DNA from: a bacterium | GTDB lineage: Bacteria > Zixibacteria > MSB-5A5 > GN15 > FEB-12 | DNA: 10,799 bases | Assembly: GCA_030612965.1 (NCBI GenBank) | Contig: JAUWMW010000057.1 | Coordinates: 1-10,799, forward strand | Reading direction: 5' to 3' | Part shown: positions 1-6,021 of the stretch, piece by piece | Position numbering within the stretch: the first letter of the stretch is position 1 | How the letters are laid out: every line of letters begins with the position of its first letter | Notes under the pieces: model-generated | Seen by the model: the letters and a program-made list of their open reading frames with translations, nothing else | The model's database searches: none | What the model was told of the DNA's origin: nothing | Made by a program: the position numbers and the translations under genes

Positions 1-46
1 CTGCCTTCTAAGCAGAGGGTAGCAGGTTCGAGTCCTGCCGGGGGTA
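1..46 (+). tRNA. tRNA-Arg(UCU), 3' part (5' end outside window)
   Basis: This is the 3' part of a tRNA gene cut by the left window edge. Visible parts: anticodon stem CTGC (1-4) pairing with GCAG (12-15); 7-nt loop CTTCTAA (5-11), whose anticodon TCT (7-9) reads AGA arginine codons; 5-nt variable loop (17-21); T stem GCAGG (22-26) and CCTGC (34-38) around the T loop TTCGAGT (27-33); and the 3' acceptor strand CGGGGGT (39-45) with discriminator A46. The next bases are CTG, so the 3' CCA is not encoded and must be added by the CCA-adding enzyme. The acceptor 5' strand and D arm lie outside the window, so acceptor pairing cannot be checked. Confidence 0.9.
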
Positions 47-79
47 CTGATTTGGGTCCGCAGTTTCCATTTGGTGCCG

Positions 80-99
80 GGCGCATCTGCGCCTTACTT
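80..99 (+). terminator. weak terminator-like hairpin downstream of tRNA-Arg
   Basis: GGCGC (80-84) and GCGCC (89-93) form a 5-bp GC-rich stem around ATCT, whose outer A and T could pair to extend it to 6 bp. The stem is followed by TTACTTC, which is only moderately T-rich. It lies about 34 nt after the mature tRNA end, a sensible place for tRNA transcription to stop. The stem is short and the T tract imperfect, so the call is tentative. Confidence 0.3.
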
Positions 100-256
100 C
101 GCTCACATCAACCGCACAATTGTCATAATATCCAGTTGCTCCCGTAGGACGCCGTTGGCGCAGCGGCTGGCGGCGGAAACTGACATGCCACACATTGAAT
201 TGGATCAATTATTCTGACTGCCCGTCTGAAGTACCAAAGGGAGCAGGAGGGAAAAC

Positions 257-307
257 ATGAACAATCCACCGTTGACTGACACGGCACTGTCCTTAGACGC
301 GTCCTGA
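257..307 (+). CDS. possible 16-residue small ORF with strong ribosome-binding site
   Basis: An ATG at 257 opens a 16-codon frame ending at TGA 305-307; the product would be MNNPPLTDTALSLDAS. It is preceded by AGGAGGG (245-251) and a 5-nt spacer, which is nearly ideal for translation initiation. The peptide has no signal, membrane segment or motif that I recognise. It could be a genuine small protein, the remaining 5' end of a lost gene beside the tRNA, or chance. The Shine-Dalgarno is the only real support. The ORF lies convergent to phoU, 39 nt beyond its stop. Confidence 0.25.
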   Translation: MNNPPLTDTALSLDAS

Positions 308-346
308 GGCTACCATATCGTAGAGAACTCCTGTCAGACTCTGGGG

Positions 347-1009
347 TTAGTTGTCGCGATCCTGGTGCCGCACAATTTCGCCCTCGATCATGTAGATGAC
401 GTCTTCGGCAATATTCGTGGCGTGATCTGCGATTCTCTCAAGATCCCTGGTGGTATTCAGCAGACTGATAAGAGACTCAACGTTCTCAGGATAAGCCTGA
501 ATCTGTTTCTGCACGTATCGGTAAGCCTCTCTATGGAGATCGTCAACTTGATCATCACTCTGGATCACCTCATGTGCAATGACAATATCATGTTTCACCA
601 GGGCATCAACACTCTGTTTGACCATTATCGTAGCGGCGTCCAGCATAGATTCCAAATCAAACGAAGGGGTTCCGTTGGATCGTATGGTTAGATCCCTGGC
701 GCGTTCGGCGATATTGACGGCCAGATCAGCGATCCTTTCAAGATCGCTGTTAATTTTCAAGACGGCTACGACGTACCGAAGATCGGCTGCAACCGGTTGA
801 TGAAGCGCCAGAATCTTCAGGCAATCTTCCTCCACTTCGATTTCATACGAGTCGATAGCCTGATCTGAATCGATCACTCTGTCAGCCAGTTCGATATTCC
901 TCTCAGTAGCGGCTTTTACGGCCTTCTGCAACGCCTCTTCCACCATTGCAGCGAAACGTAGTATTTTCTTCTTGAGTCTTTCGATCTCATTCTGAAAGTG
1001 TTTGGTCAT
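347..1009 (-). CDS. phoU: PhoU, phosphate signalling regulator
   Basis: This is a 220-residue cytoplasmic PhoU. In the family, PhoU couples the Pst transporter to the PhoR kinase and keeps the Pho regulon off when phosphate is plentiful. The protein shows the family's internal duplication, two three-helix bundles. The metal-binding signature DLERIAD occurs at 89-95 and again at 189-195, exactly 100 residues apart, each followed by a near-identical stretch (LAVNIAE and HATNIAE). Further acidic residues (E57, E60, E61, D62 in the first half; D152, D153, D156, D157 in the second) match the family's acidic cluster pattern. Length is normal (E. coli about 241). The start is supported by AGGA at 1021-1018, 8 nt before the ATG. 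It is the last gene of the operon, 15 nt after pstB. No clear terminator follows. Confidence 0.96.
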   Translation of the reverse strand: MTKHFQNEIERLKKKILRFAAMVEEALQKAVKAATERNIELADRVIDSDQAIDSYEIEVEEDCLKILALHQPVAADLRYVVAVLKINSDLERIADLAVNIAERARDLTIRSNGTPSFDLESMLDAATIMVKQSVDALVKHDIVIAHEVIQSDDQVDDLHREAYRYVQKQIQAYPENVESLISLLNTTRDLERIADHATNIAEDVIYMIEGEIVRHQDRDN

Positions 1010-1024
1010 GGTTGTTTTCCTGAC

Positions 1025-1858
1025 TTAACCGAATCTTCCCGTAACGTAGTCTTCCGTCTTTTTCTTAGCCGGTCTTGTGAATATCTGTTTGGTAGGTCCG
1101 TATTCAATCAAACGCCCCTCGTAGAAAAAGCCGGTATGATCAGAGACTCGTGCTGCCTGTTGCATATTGTGCGTGACGATGACGATTGTGTAGTGTTTTC
1201 GCAATTCTCCGATCAGATCCTCGATCTTCGCCGTTGATATCGGGTCGAGCGCCGAGGCCGGCTCATCCATGAGGATCACTTCCGGTCTGATCGCTAACGC
1301 CCTGGCTATACATAGCCGCTGCTGTTGACCGCCCGAAAGCATGAATGCGCTATTATCCAGCTTGTCCTCCACCTCTTCCCAAAGTGCTGCCCGCCTTAGC
1401 GACTGCTCAACAACCTGAATGATCAATTGCTTGTTCTTGATACCGTTGACACGCAAACCGTAGGCAACATTGTCGAAGATCGACTTTGGAAAGGGGTTGG
1501 ACTTTTGAAAGACCATCCCGACGCGGGTGCGAATCGCAGATGGGTCGTCGAAATCTTCATAGATATTGCGGCCGTCAAGCAGTACCGTGCCTTCCATGCT
1601 GGTTCCAGGAATGGTCTCATTCATCCGGTTGAGCACTCGCAGGAAAGTCGACTTACCGCAGCCAGAGGGACCGATCAATGCGGTCACGCGATTTCGCCTG
1701 ATCTTCATCGAGATATCAAACAATGCCTGAACGCTACCGTACGAGAAATTCAGGTTTTCAACAATCATCTTGAACTTGATATCTGGCTGCAACTCGTCTG
1801 ATACCGCCGTCGTGACACTCAGCGCCTTCATGCTGTTGGTATTACTGAGCGCTGACAC
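1025..1858 (-). CDS. pstB: PstB, phosphate ABC transporter ATP-binding subunit
   Basis: This 277-residue ATPase powers high-affinity phosphate import on the cytoplasmic face of the PstCA channel. All ABC motifs are present: Walker [10 protein letters not shown] at 63-71, Q-loop Q118, signature LSGGQ at 174-178, Walker B ILMDEP at 195-200 with catalytic E199, and H-loop H230. The start is a GTG at 1858, preceded by AGGAG (1868-1864) with a 5-nt spacer inside the end of pstA. The resulting 17-nt overlap with pstA implies translational coupling. The core begins near residue 31, so there is an N-terminal extension of about 20-25 residues relative to E. coli PstB (257 residues). That extension contains ELQP and NTNS, which also occur at the N-terminus of PstA here. 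Confidence 0.97.
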   Translation of the reverse strand: MSALSNTNSMKALSVTTAVSDELQPDIKFKMIVENLNFSYGSVQALFDISMKIRRNRVTALIGPSGCGKSTFLRVLNRMNETIPGTSMEGTVLLDGRNIYEDFDDPSAIRTRVGMVFQKSNPFPKSIFDNVAYGLRVNGIKNKQLIIQVVEQSLRRAALWEEVEDKLDNSAFMLSGGQQQRLCIARALAIRPEVILMDEPASALDPISTAKIEDLIGELRKHYTIVIVTHNMQQAARVSDHTGFFYEGRLIEYGPTKQIFTRPAKKKTEDYVTGRFG

Positions 1859-2807
1859 GGCTTCTCCTCATCCGCGATCGAATCAGGATCGCTACTGAAT
1901 TCAAAGAAAACGTTAACAACAACAGTACCAGAACCGTTCCGTAAAGGAGTGGCTTGGTGGCTTCAATATCCGGTGACTGCGTTGCCATGACATATATGTG
2001 ATACCCCAGTTCCATGAACTGATCGTTTAGTTTGGTTGGCAGGTAGGGTAGATAATAAGCTGCACCGGTGAACATAATCGGGGCGACTTCGCCCGCCCCT
2101 CGTGACACTGCCAGGATGGAACCAGTCAGAATGCCCGGCGTCGCCTGGGGAATGATAATGCGCCAGATCGTCTGCAATTTAGTGCCACCGAGAGCATAAC
2201 TGGCTTCGCGAAGTTCTCGTGGGATCGTACGCAACGCCTCTTCGGTCGATATAATTACAACCGGCAGGGTAAGCAGGGCTAGTGTCAGCGAAGCCCATAT
2301 GATTGCCGGTTGACCCCACACCGGTCCTTCTTCGGGATAGAACAGCGAATCCAATCCACCGCCAACAAAGGCAATGAAAAAACCGAGACCGAAAAGACCG
2401 AAAACAATCGAAGGCACTCCGGCCAGGTTATTGATGGCGATCCGGATCAGACGAGTGATTCGCGACTTCGGCGATGTGTACTCCTGCAGATAGATGGCCG
2501 TAAACACACCGATCGGAATTACTGCAATGACCATCAGGATCACTAAGGCCACTGTGCCGAAGATAGCCGGGAATACGCCACCGGCTTCCATACCTTGTTC
2601 AGGAGGATGGGTCAGGAATTCCCAGCTAATGGTAGGGGTGCCACCGATGACGATGTTGCCTATGATGACTGCCAGCATGAGAAGAATTATCAGCACGGCC
2701 AGGAAAGTCACGCCGCGGGGAATGAATCCGCGACGCTTGCGTCCGAATTTCAGATGACCAACCACTTCCAAAGAGTTGGTGTTTGGCTGCAACTCGATCG
2801 TCTTCAT
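1842..2807 (-). CDS. pstA: PstA, phosphate ABC transporter permease
   Basis: This 321-residue inner-membrane permease pairs with PstC to form the phosphate channel. It has a cytoplasmic N-tail of about 30 basic and polar residues and a first membrane helix at about 32-55. Further hydrophobic segments lie at about 80-105, 128-150, 167-187, 225-247 and 287-310, which fits six helices. The permease EAA-type loop that docks on PstB lies at about 196-222 ([20 protein letters not shown]), and the [10 protein letters not shown] segment is typical of PstA. The start overlaps the end of pstC by ATGA, and AAGGGAAGG just upstream provides the ribosome-binding site. The protein is somewhat longer than E. 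coli PstA (296), mostly through its N-tail and the loop at about 150-165. Confidence 0.96.
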   Translation of the reverse strand: MKTIELQPNTNSLEVVGHLKFGRKRRGFIPRGVTFLAVLIILLMLAVIIGNIVIGGTPTISWEFLTHPPEQGMEAGGVFPAIFGTVALVILMVIAVIPIGVFTAIYLQEYTSPKSRITRLIRIAINNLAGVPSIVFGLFGLGFFIAFVGGGLDSLFYPEEGPVWGQPAIIWASLTLALLTLPVVIISTEEALRTIPRELREASYALGGTKLQTIWRIIIPQATPGILTGSILAVSRGAGEVAPIMFTGAAYYLPYLPTKLNDQFMELGYHIYVMATQSPDIEATKPLLYGTVLVLLLLTFSLNSVAILIRSRMRRSRVSAQ

Positions 2808-3763
2808 GTCGCCTTCCCTTGTAACCGTTCTTTGAGTCGAGTCAGGACGATGTCACCACTGAGGTTTATCAGAAATGTGAACACAAACAGCAGCGACCCG
2901 ATCATAAACAGTACATGATAATGGGTATCGCCAAACACTACTTCGGCCAGTTCGGCGGCGATGGTGGCAGAGAAAGTTCGCACCGAATCAAGAAAACTTG
3001 CTGAGACAATTGCCGCGTTGCCGGATGCCATAAGCACAATCATTGTCTCGCCGACTGCGCGACCGAAGCCAAGCACTACACCGGCGGAAATGCCGGGAAT
3101 CGCAGCCGGTAGAACCGTAGTTAATGAAACTTGCCAGCGGTTGGCGCCCAGTGCAGTGGCTGCATCGCGAAGTGAATGTGGTACTGAAGTCATCGCATCT
3201 TCAGCCACGGTGAACACAATTGGAATAACCGCCAGACCAAGAGCAATGCCGGCGTTGATGGCGTTCAGCCTGAATGTCAGTCCCAGCGTATTCTGCAGAG
3301 CAGTTGCCAATACCATCAGAGCAAAGAAGCCGAGAACAACTGAGGGAATTGCAGCCAGCATTTCTATCGCAGGTTTGATAATCTCACGTATGCGCCGAGA
3401 AGCAAACTCCGAGCAGTAAATCGCTGCCCCAACACCGAGAGGAATGGCAAACAGCATAGCTACCAGTGAAGCCTTCAGGGTACCGATAAACAGAGGCCAG
3501 AGAGAGAACTTTGGTACCTCTGAGTTCGGTTGCCAGGACCATTTCGCTTCCCGTCCTTCGTAGTACTGCTGTTTGAACACCATCTTGTCCAGACTGGCGT
3601 CTTCTTTCACGTAGTCATCAACAAAGATTGGAATGGCTTCTTTGAAGATGAACACAAAGATCAACAGAATAGCAATCAGGGCTACGAAGGCATTGACCGA
3701 GATCAGTTTCTCGCCAAAGAACTCGCGCCATCGCGACTTTGGTTTGAATATCAGTTGTTCCAT
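2804..3763 (-). CDS. pstC: PstC, phosphate ABC transporter permease
   Basis: This 319-residue inner-membrane partner of PstA has a first membrane helix at about 22-41. A periplasmic loop of roughly 45 residues follows (about 43-88, rich in charged and aromatic residues), then hydrophobic segments at about 92-117, 133-158, 168-188, 222-246 and 283-305. The docking loop lies at about 195-221 (SLRDAATALGANRWQVSL), followed by the GFGRAVGETM segment characteristic of PstC. Only a weak Shine-Dalgarno-like GAGA precedes the ATG. An 87-nt gap with two hairpins separates it from pstS, the widest gap in the operon. The size is normal for the family. Confidence 0.96.
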   Translation of the reverse strand: MEQLIFKPKSRWREFFGEKLISVNAFVALIAILLIFVFIFKEAIPIFVDDYVKEDASLDKMVFKQQYYEGREAKWSWQPNSEVPKFSLWPLFIGTLKASLVAMLFAIPLGVGAAIYCSEFASRRIREIIKPAIEMLAAIPSVVLGFFALMVLATALQNTLGLTFRLNAINAGIALGLAVIPIVFTVAEDAMTSVPHSLRDAATALGANRWQVSLTTVLPAAIPGISAGVVLGFGRAVGETMIVLMASGNAAIVSASFLDSVRTFSATIAAELAEVVFGDTHYHVLFMIGSLLFVFTFLINLSGDIVLTRLKERLQGKAT

Positions 3764-3782
3764 TCGTTCTCAACTAACGTGT

Positions 3783-3831
3783 GGCGCGACGTCCAGGGAA
3801 CATCGCGCCTGTATTGTTGCCGGCCAGGCAA
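3783..3831 (-). promoter_or_regulatory. tandem hairpins between pstS and pstC
   Basis: Read on the - strand, two stem-loops follow the pstS stop. The first is TTGCC / GGCAA (3831-3827 with 3821-3817) around a 5-nt loop, starting about 20 nt after the stop. The second is the perfect 7-bp GGCGCGA / TCGCGCC (3809-3803 with 3789-3783) around a 13-nt loop. Neither is followed by a U tract, so they do not look like full intrinsic terminators. By analogy with other binding-protein operons, they more likely stabilise the porin-pstS part of the message or reduce downstream expression. The inverted repeats are seen directly; their function is inferred. Confidence 0.5.
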
Positions 3832-3850
3832 GGGGGACTGTCGAGTTACA

Positions 3851-4702
3851 CTAATCCACCATCTCAGCCAGAGCGCGCTCTTTGGGAAGCGGGATGTAGT
3901 CCATCGCTTCAGCTACCTTCTGACCTTCTTTGGAAAGTGCCCAGTTGACCAGCTTCCTGAGTTCGCCTGTCGGCTCGCCGTTGAAGAACCAGTATAGGTC
4001 GCGCGAGATCGGATAGTCACCACTGGAAATCGTTTCCATTGTCGGTAGTACGGCCGGATCAGCATCAACCTTTCGTACTGCGGCGAACTTGACTCCGGTT
4101 GCCCAGGCAATGCCTCCATAGCCAATTCCGTTCTTGTCTTTGGACACGGCATTGACCACCGCAGCAGTGCCCGGAAGGGTCTGTGTGTACTCTGAATAGT
4201 CTTCTTTGTTGAGTACTTGCTTCTTGAAGAAGGCGTACGTCCCGGAGTTATTCTCCCGACCGTAAAGGATTACTCGTGCATCATTGCCGCCAACCTCTTT
4301 CCAATTGGTAATAGCCCCCGTGTACATGCCCTTGAGTTGGGCAAAGCTGAGTTCCTTGACCGGGTTAGCCTCGTGCAGGAAGACTGAGATACCATCCAAT
4401 GCCACCGAGATACGGTACGGTTTGATCCCTTTCTGTTCAGCCAATTTGTATTCTTTCTCCTTCATGTCGCGCGAAGCCTCGCAGATGTCGGTCGCACCAT
4501 TCAGAAGTGCGGCTATGCCCGTACCGGAACCACCCCCTGAAACCTGGATCACAACATCCGGATTCTCTTTCATGTACTCTTCAGCCCATCGCTGACCGAG
4601 TCGCACGAGAGTATCAGAACCCTTGATTGTAATCGAATTGCTGGCCACCAGCATACCGCAGGCAAAAACCAGCACCATTCCGATTGTCATCACCTGTTTC
4701 AT
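3851..4702 (-). CDS. pstS: PstS, periplasmic phosphate-binding protein
   Basis: This 283-residue protein captures phosphate in the periplasm and delivers it to PstCA. The start is set at the ATG at 4702, because AAGGAG (4714-4709) lies 6 nt upstream; the ATG at 4717 in the same frame would sit before that site and add five residues. An N-terminal signal peptide (about residues 1-21, hydrophobic core MTIGMVLVFACGMLVA) ends with a likely cleavage after V-A-S, just before N22. Ligand-binding segments typical of PstS are GSDT at 28-31, SGGGSGTGI at 55-63, GRENNSGTY at 148-156 and GIGYGG at 192-197. Length is close to that of short, non-proteobacterial PstS proteins. It follows the porin gene by 35 nt and is transcribed with it. 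Confidence 0.95.
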   Translation of the reverse strand: MKQVMTIGMVLVFACGMLVASNSITIKGSDTLVRLGQRWAEEYMKENPDVVIQVSGGGSGTGIAALLNGATDICEASRDMKEKEYKLAEQKGIKPYRISVALDGISVFLHEANPVKELSFAQLKGMYTGAITNWKEVGGNDARVILYGRENNSGTYAFFKKQVLNKEDYSEYTQTLPGTAAVVNAVSKDKNGIGYGGIAWATGVKFAAVRKVDADPAVLPTMETISSGDYPISRDLYWFFNGEPTGELRKLVNWALSKEGQKVAEAMDYIPLPKERALAEMVD

Positions 4703-4737
4703 GATTGTCTCCTTCATCTATAGTTGCTGTATTATCT

Positions 4738-5874
4738 CTAAAACTTCAATTGGAGGTCTACTTGCATTCGGTTGAAACCCTCGGTTTCCTCTGCTTCCAG
4801 ACCGATCTCGTTTATGAAGTAGCTTGCCTTGAATGCGGTAATGGCTGCCAGTTGAATGGCCCCTCCGACCTCGTGCCCCTTAGCATCCGTGCCACCACCT
4901 CGGAAGTCCGAGTCTGTGAACATCCCCAGGACTGCATCTGCTTCAAGATTACGGTAGATGTATCGGAACTCCCAGGATCCCGGTTCCTTGGCCTTGCCCA
5001 CCCGCAAGCCAAAGAGCCAGCCGGTATTGAGACTATCCGCCGCACTGTTGGTCACGTAATCAAACATGACAGTAACTGGAGTGCTCTCGAACTTGTGCGT
5101 GAATTCGCCAAATAGCTCCACGAGTTCAAAACCACTTGCGTACACTTCAACCGTGTCTTCACCCGAAACGACCCCTACAATTGAGTTGCCCATTGCATCA
5201 TCTTGGTCAAAAAACGGCTCAAAACCCTCTGCGTTGACATAGTTGAAGATACTTCCGCCAAATGTGAGGTTAGATTTTTTCTCATTGAAATGCAGCCGGC
5301 CGACCACCTGTCCGGCTGCGATGTATGAATCATCAGAGGAGGATCGCTCGTCGATCCAGAATCCGGCGCCTGTCAAAGTCAGATCGAAGTCGCCTGATTT
5401 CTTCTTGAATGCGACCACGCCACCTTCCGGATTCCAGTCACCATCCCATATCAATTCTGATTTCCCCGGCTTGAAGAACGGATTCTTAAACTTGCCACCC
5501 TTTGCATTCAAGCCCGGCAACCGGGGGTGACTTGCTTCGAAATAGGCGAGATCGATACCAACCTGTTTGGTGCTGAATGCTCCGTCGAGGGTCTGGTTAG
5601 TTGATACGGGATCATTGGAACCGGTGGCGAGTTGGATACCCACTTTAGTATACGGTGAGACATCACCAAAGATACCGAGACGGGCACGAACGCGATGCCT
5701 GTGGCGGTCATCCTTGTCTTCCTTGTCAATCATTTCATGACGATAGCGAAGATCTCCTTTGATCTTGACCTTCTCCCACCAGTTTCCGGCCATTCCGGCC
5801 TGAGCGAACACTACCACTGCTGTCAGCGATAGAAGCAGTGCTCTCACCAGCGTACTCTTGAGCACGTATTCCAT
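4738..5874 (-). CDS. putative outer-membrane porin (Porin_5-like), first gene of the pst operon
   Basis: This 378-residue exported protein has a signal peptide (hydrophobic core about 9-24, probable cleavage after A-G-M-A near residue 29). A mature region rich in alternating polar and hydrophobic strands follows, ending in LKF; a terminal Phe is the usual signal for outer-membrane beta-barrel assembly. The opening IKGDLRYRHE (38-47), the segment ATGSNDPVSTNQTL (83-96) and GGKFKNPFFKPG (126-137) recall the bacterial 'putative porin' family (Pfam Porin_5), as I remember it. Gene order and the Pho-box-like array suggest that it passes phosphate or phosphorylated compounds across the outer membrane, playing the part that OprP/OprO play in Pseudomonas. 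Substrate specificity is an inference. GGAGG (5883-5879) lies 4 nt before the ATG. Confidence 0.85.
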   Translation of the reverse strand: MEYVLKSTLVRALLLSLTAVVVFAQAGMAGNWWEKVKIKGDLRYRHEMIDKEDKDDRHRHRVRARLGIFGDVSPYTKVGIQLATGSNDPVSTNQTLDGAFSTKQVGIDLAYFEASHPRLPGLNAKGGKFKNPFFKPGKSELIWDGDWNPEGGVVAFKKKSGDFDLTLTGAGFWIDERSSSDDSYIAAGQVVGRLHFNEKKSNLTFGGSIFNYVNAEGFEPFFDQDDAMGNSIVGVVSGEDTVEVYASGFELVELFGEFTHKFESTPVTVMFDYVTNSAADSLNTGWLFGLRVGKAKEPGSWEFRYIYRNLEADAVLGMFTDSDFRGGGTDAKGHEVGGAIQLAAITAFKASYFINEIGLEAEETEGFNRMQVDLQLKF

Positions 5875-5919
5875 AGTACCTCCACTAGTCGAATGTCAGC
5901 ACAACGCATACGGAGGCGA

Positions 5920-5961
5920 ATTAGCACTCAGGATGTTAAGAATATGTTAAGGACAGGTTAG
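5920..5961 (-). promoter_or_regulatory. Pho-box-like array and promoter of the porin-pst operon
   Basis: On the - strand TTAACA occurs at 5950-5945 and again at 5939-5934, exactly 11 nt apart. A third, degenerate copy, CTAACC, sits one more 11-nt step upstream (5961-5956). Hexamers of this kind at 11-nt spacing are the known layout of PhoB/PhoP binding sites, with TTAACA being the Bacillus-style core. A possible -10 element GCTAAT (5925-5920) starts 8 nt after the last repeat, and no good -35 is present, as expected for an activator-dependent promoter. The array lies about 60-90 nt upstream of the porin ATG and downstream of phoR, so it would drive the transport operon under PhoB control. Confidence 0.7.
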
Positions 5962-6021
5962 ATATTGGTGTATTTCTGTCGCCCGGTTGGCTGGCACTGG
6001 AGACAGTAAGGCTGCGCGATC

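Larger units (their letters stand above)
47..346. other. 300-nt non-coding interval between tRNA-Arg and the end of phoU
   Basis: No conventional gene is visible. The interval contains a small GC hairpin at 80-93 and a short inverted repeat, CAGTTTCC (61-68) against GGAAACTG (175-182). It also has a 16-codon ORF with a strong Shine-Dalgarno at 257-307, listed separately. The tRNA and phoU converge here, so two transcription ends are expected, yet I see no hairpin followed by a run of U for phoU. The open frame on the - strand across 8-208 ends as antisense of the tRNA and is not believed. Confidence 0.6.

Noticed and set aside
8..208. 66-codon open frame on the - strand
   Set aside because: Its C-terminal end is antisense to the tRNA-Arg gene and the rest matches nothing recognisable; this is a common false ORF next to tRNAs.
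1..346. tRNA-adjacent integrated element
   Set aside because: No integrase, no repeated tRNA 3' end and no phage-like genes are visible; the neighbouring genes are ordinary chromosomal Pho genes.
2961..3419. 152-codon open frame on the + strand inside pstC
   Set aside because: It is antisense to conserved PstC membrane segments and has no independent ribosome-binding site or motif.
4646..4702. PstS as a lipoprotein, using Cys15 in the signal region
   Set aside because: The residues before Cys15 (V-F-A) are a poor lipobox, the hydrophobic core continues past it, and V-A-S near residue 21 is a normal signal peptidase I site.
5976..6006. CTGTC / GACAG inverted repeat after phoR as a terminator
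   Set aside because: The stem has only 5 bp with a loop of over 20 nt and no U run follows on the - strand.
5991..6006. TGGCAC as a sigma-54 -24 element
   Set aside because: There is no TTGC-type -12 element at the required spacing, and its + orientation points into the 3' end of phoR.
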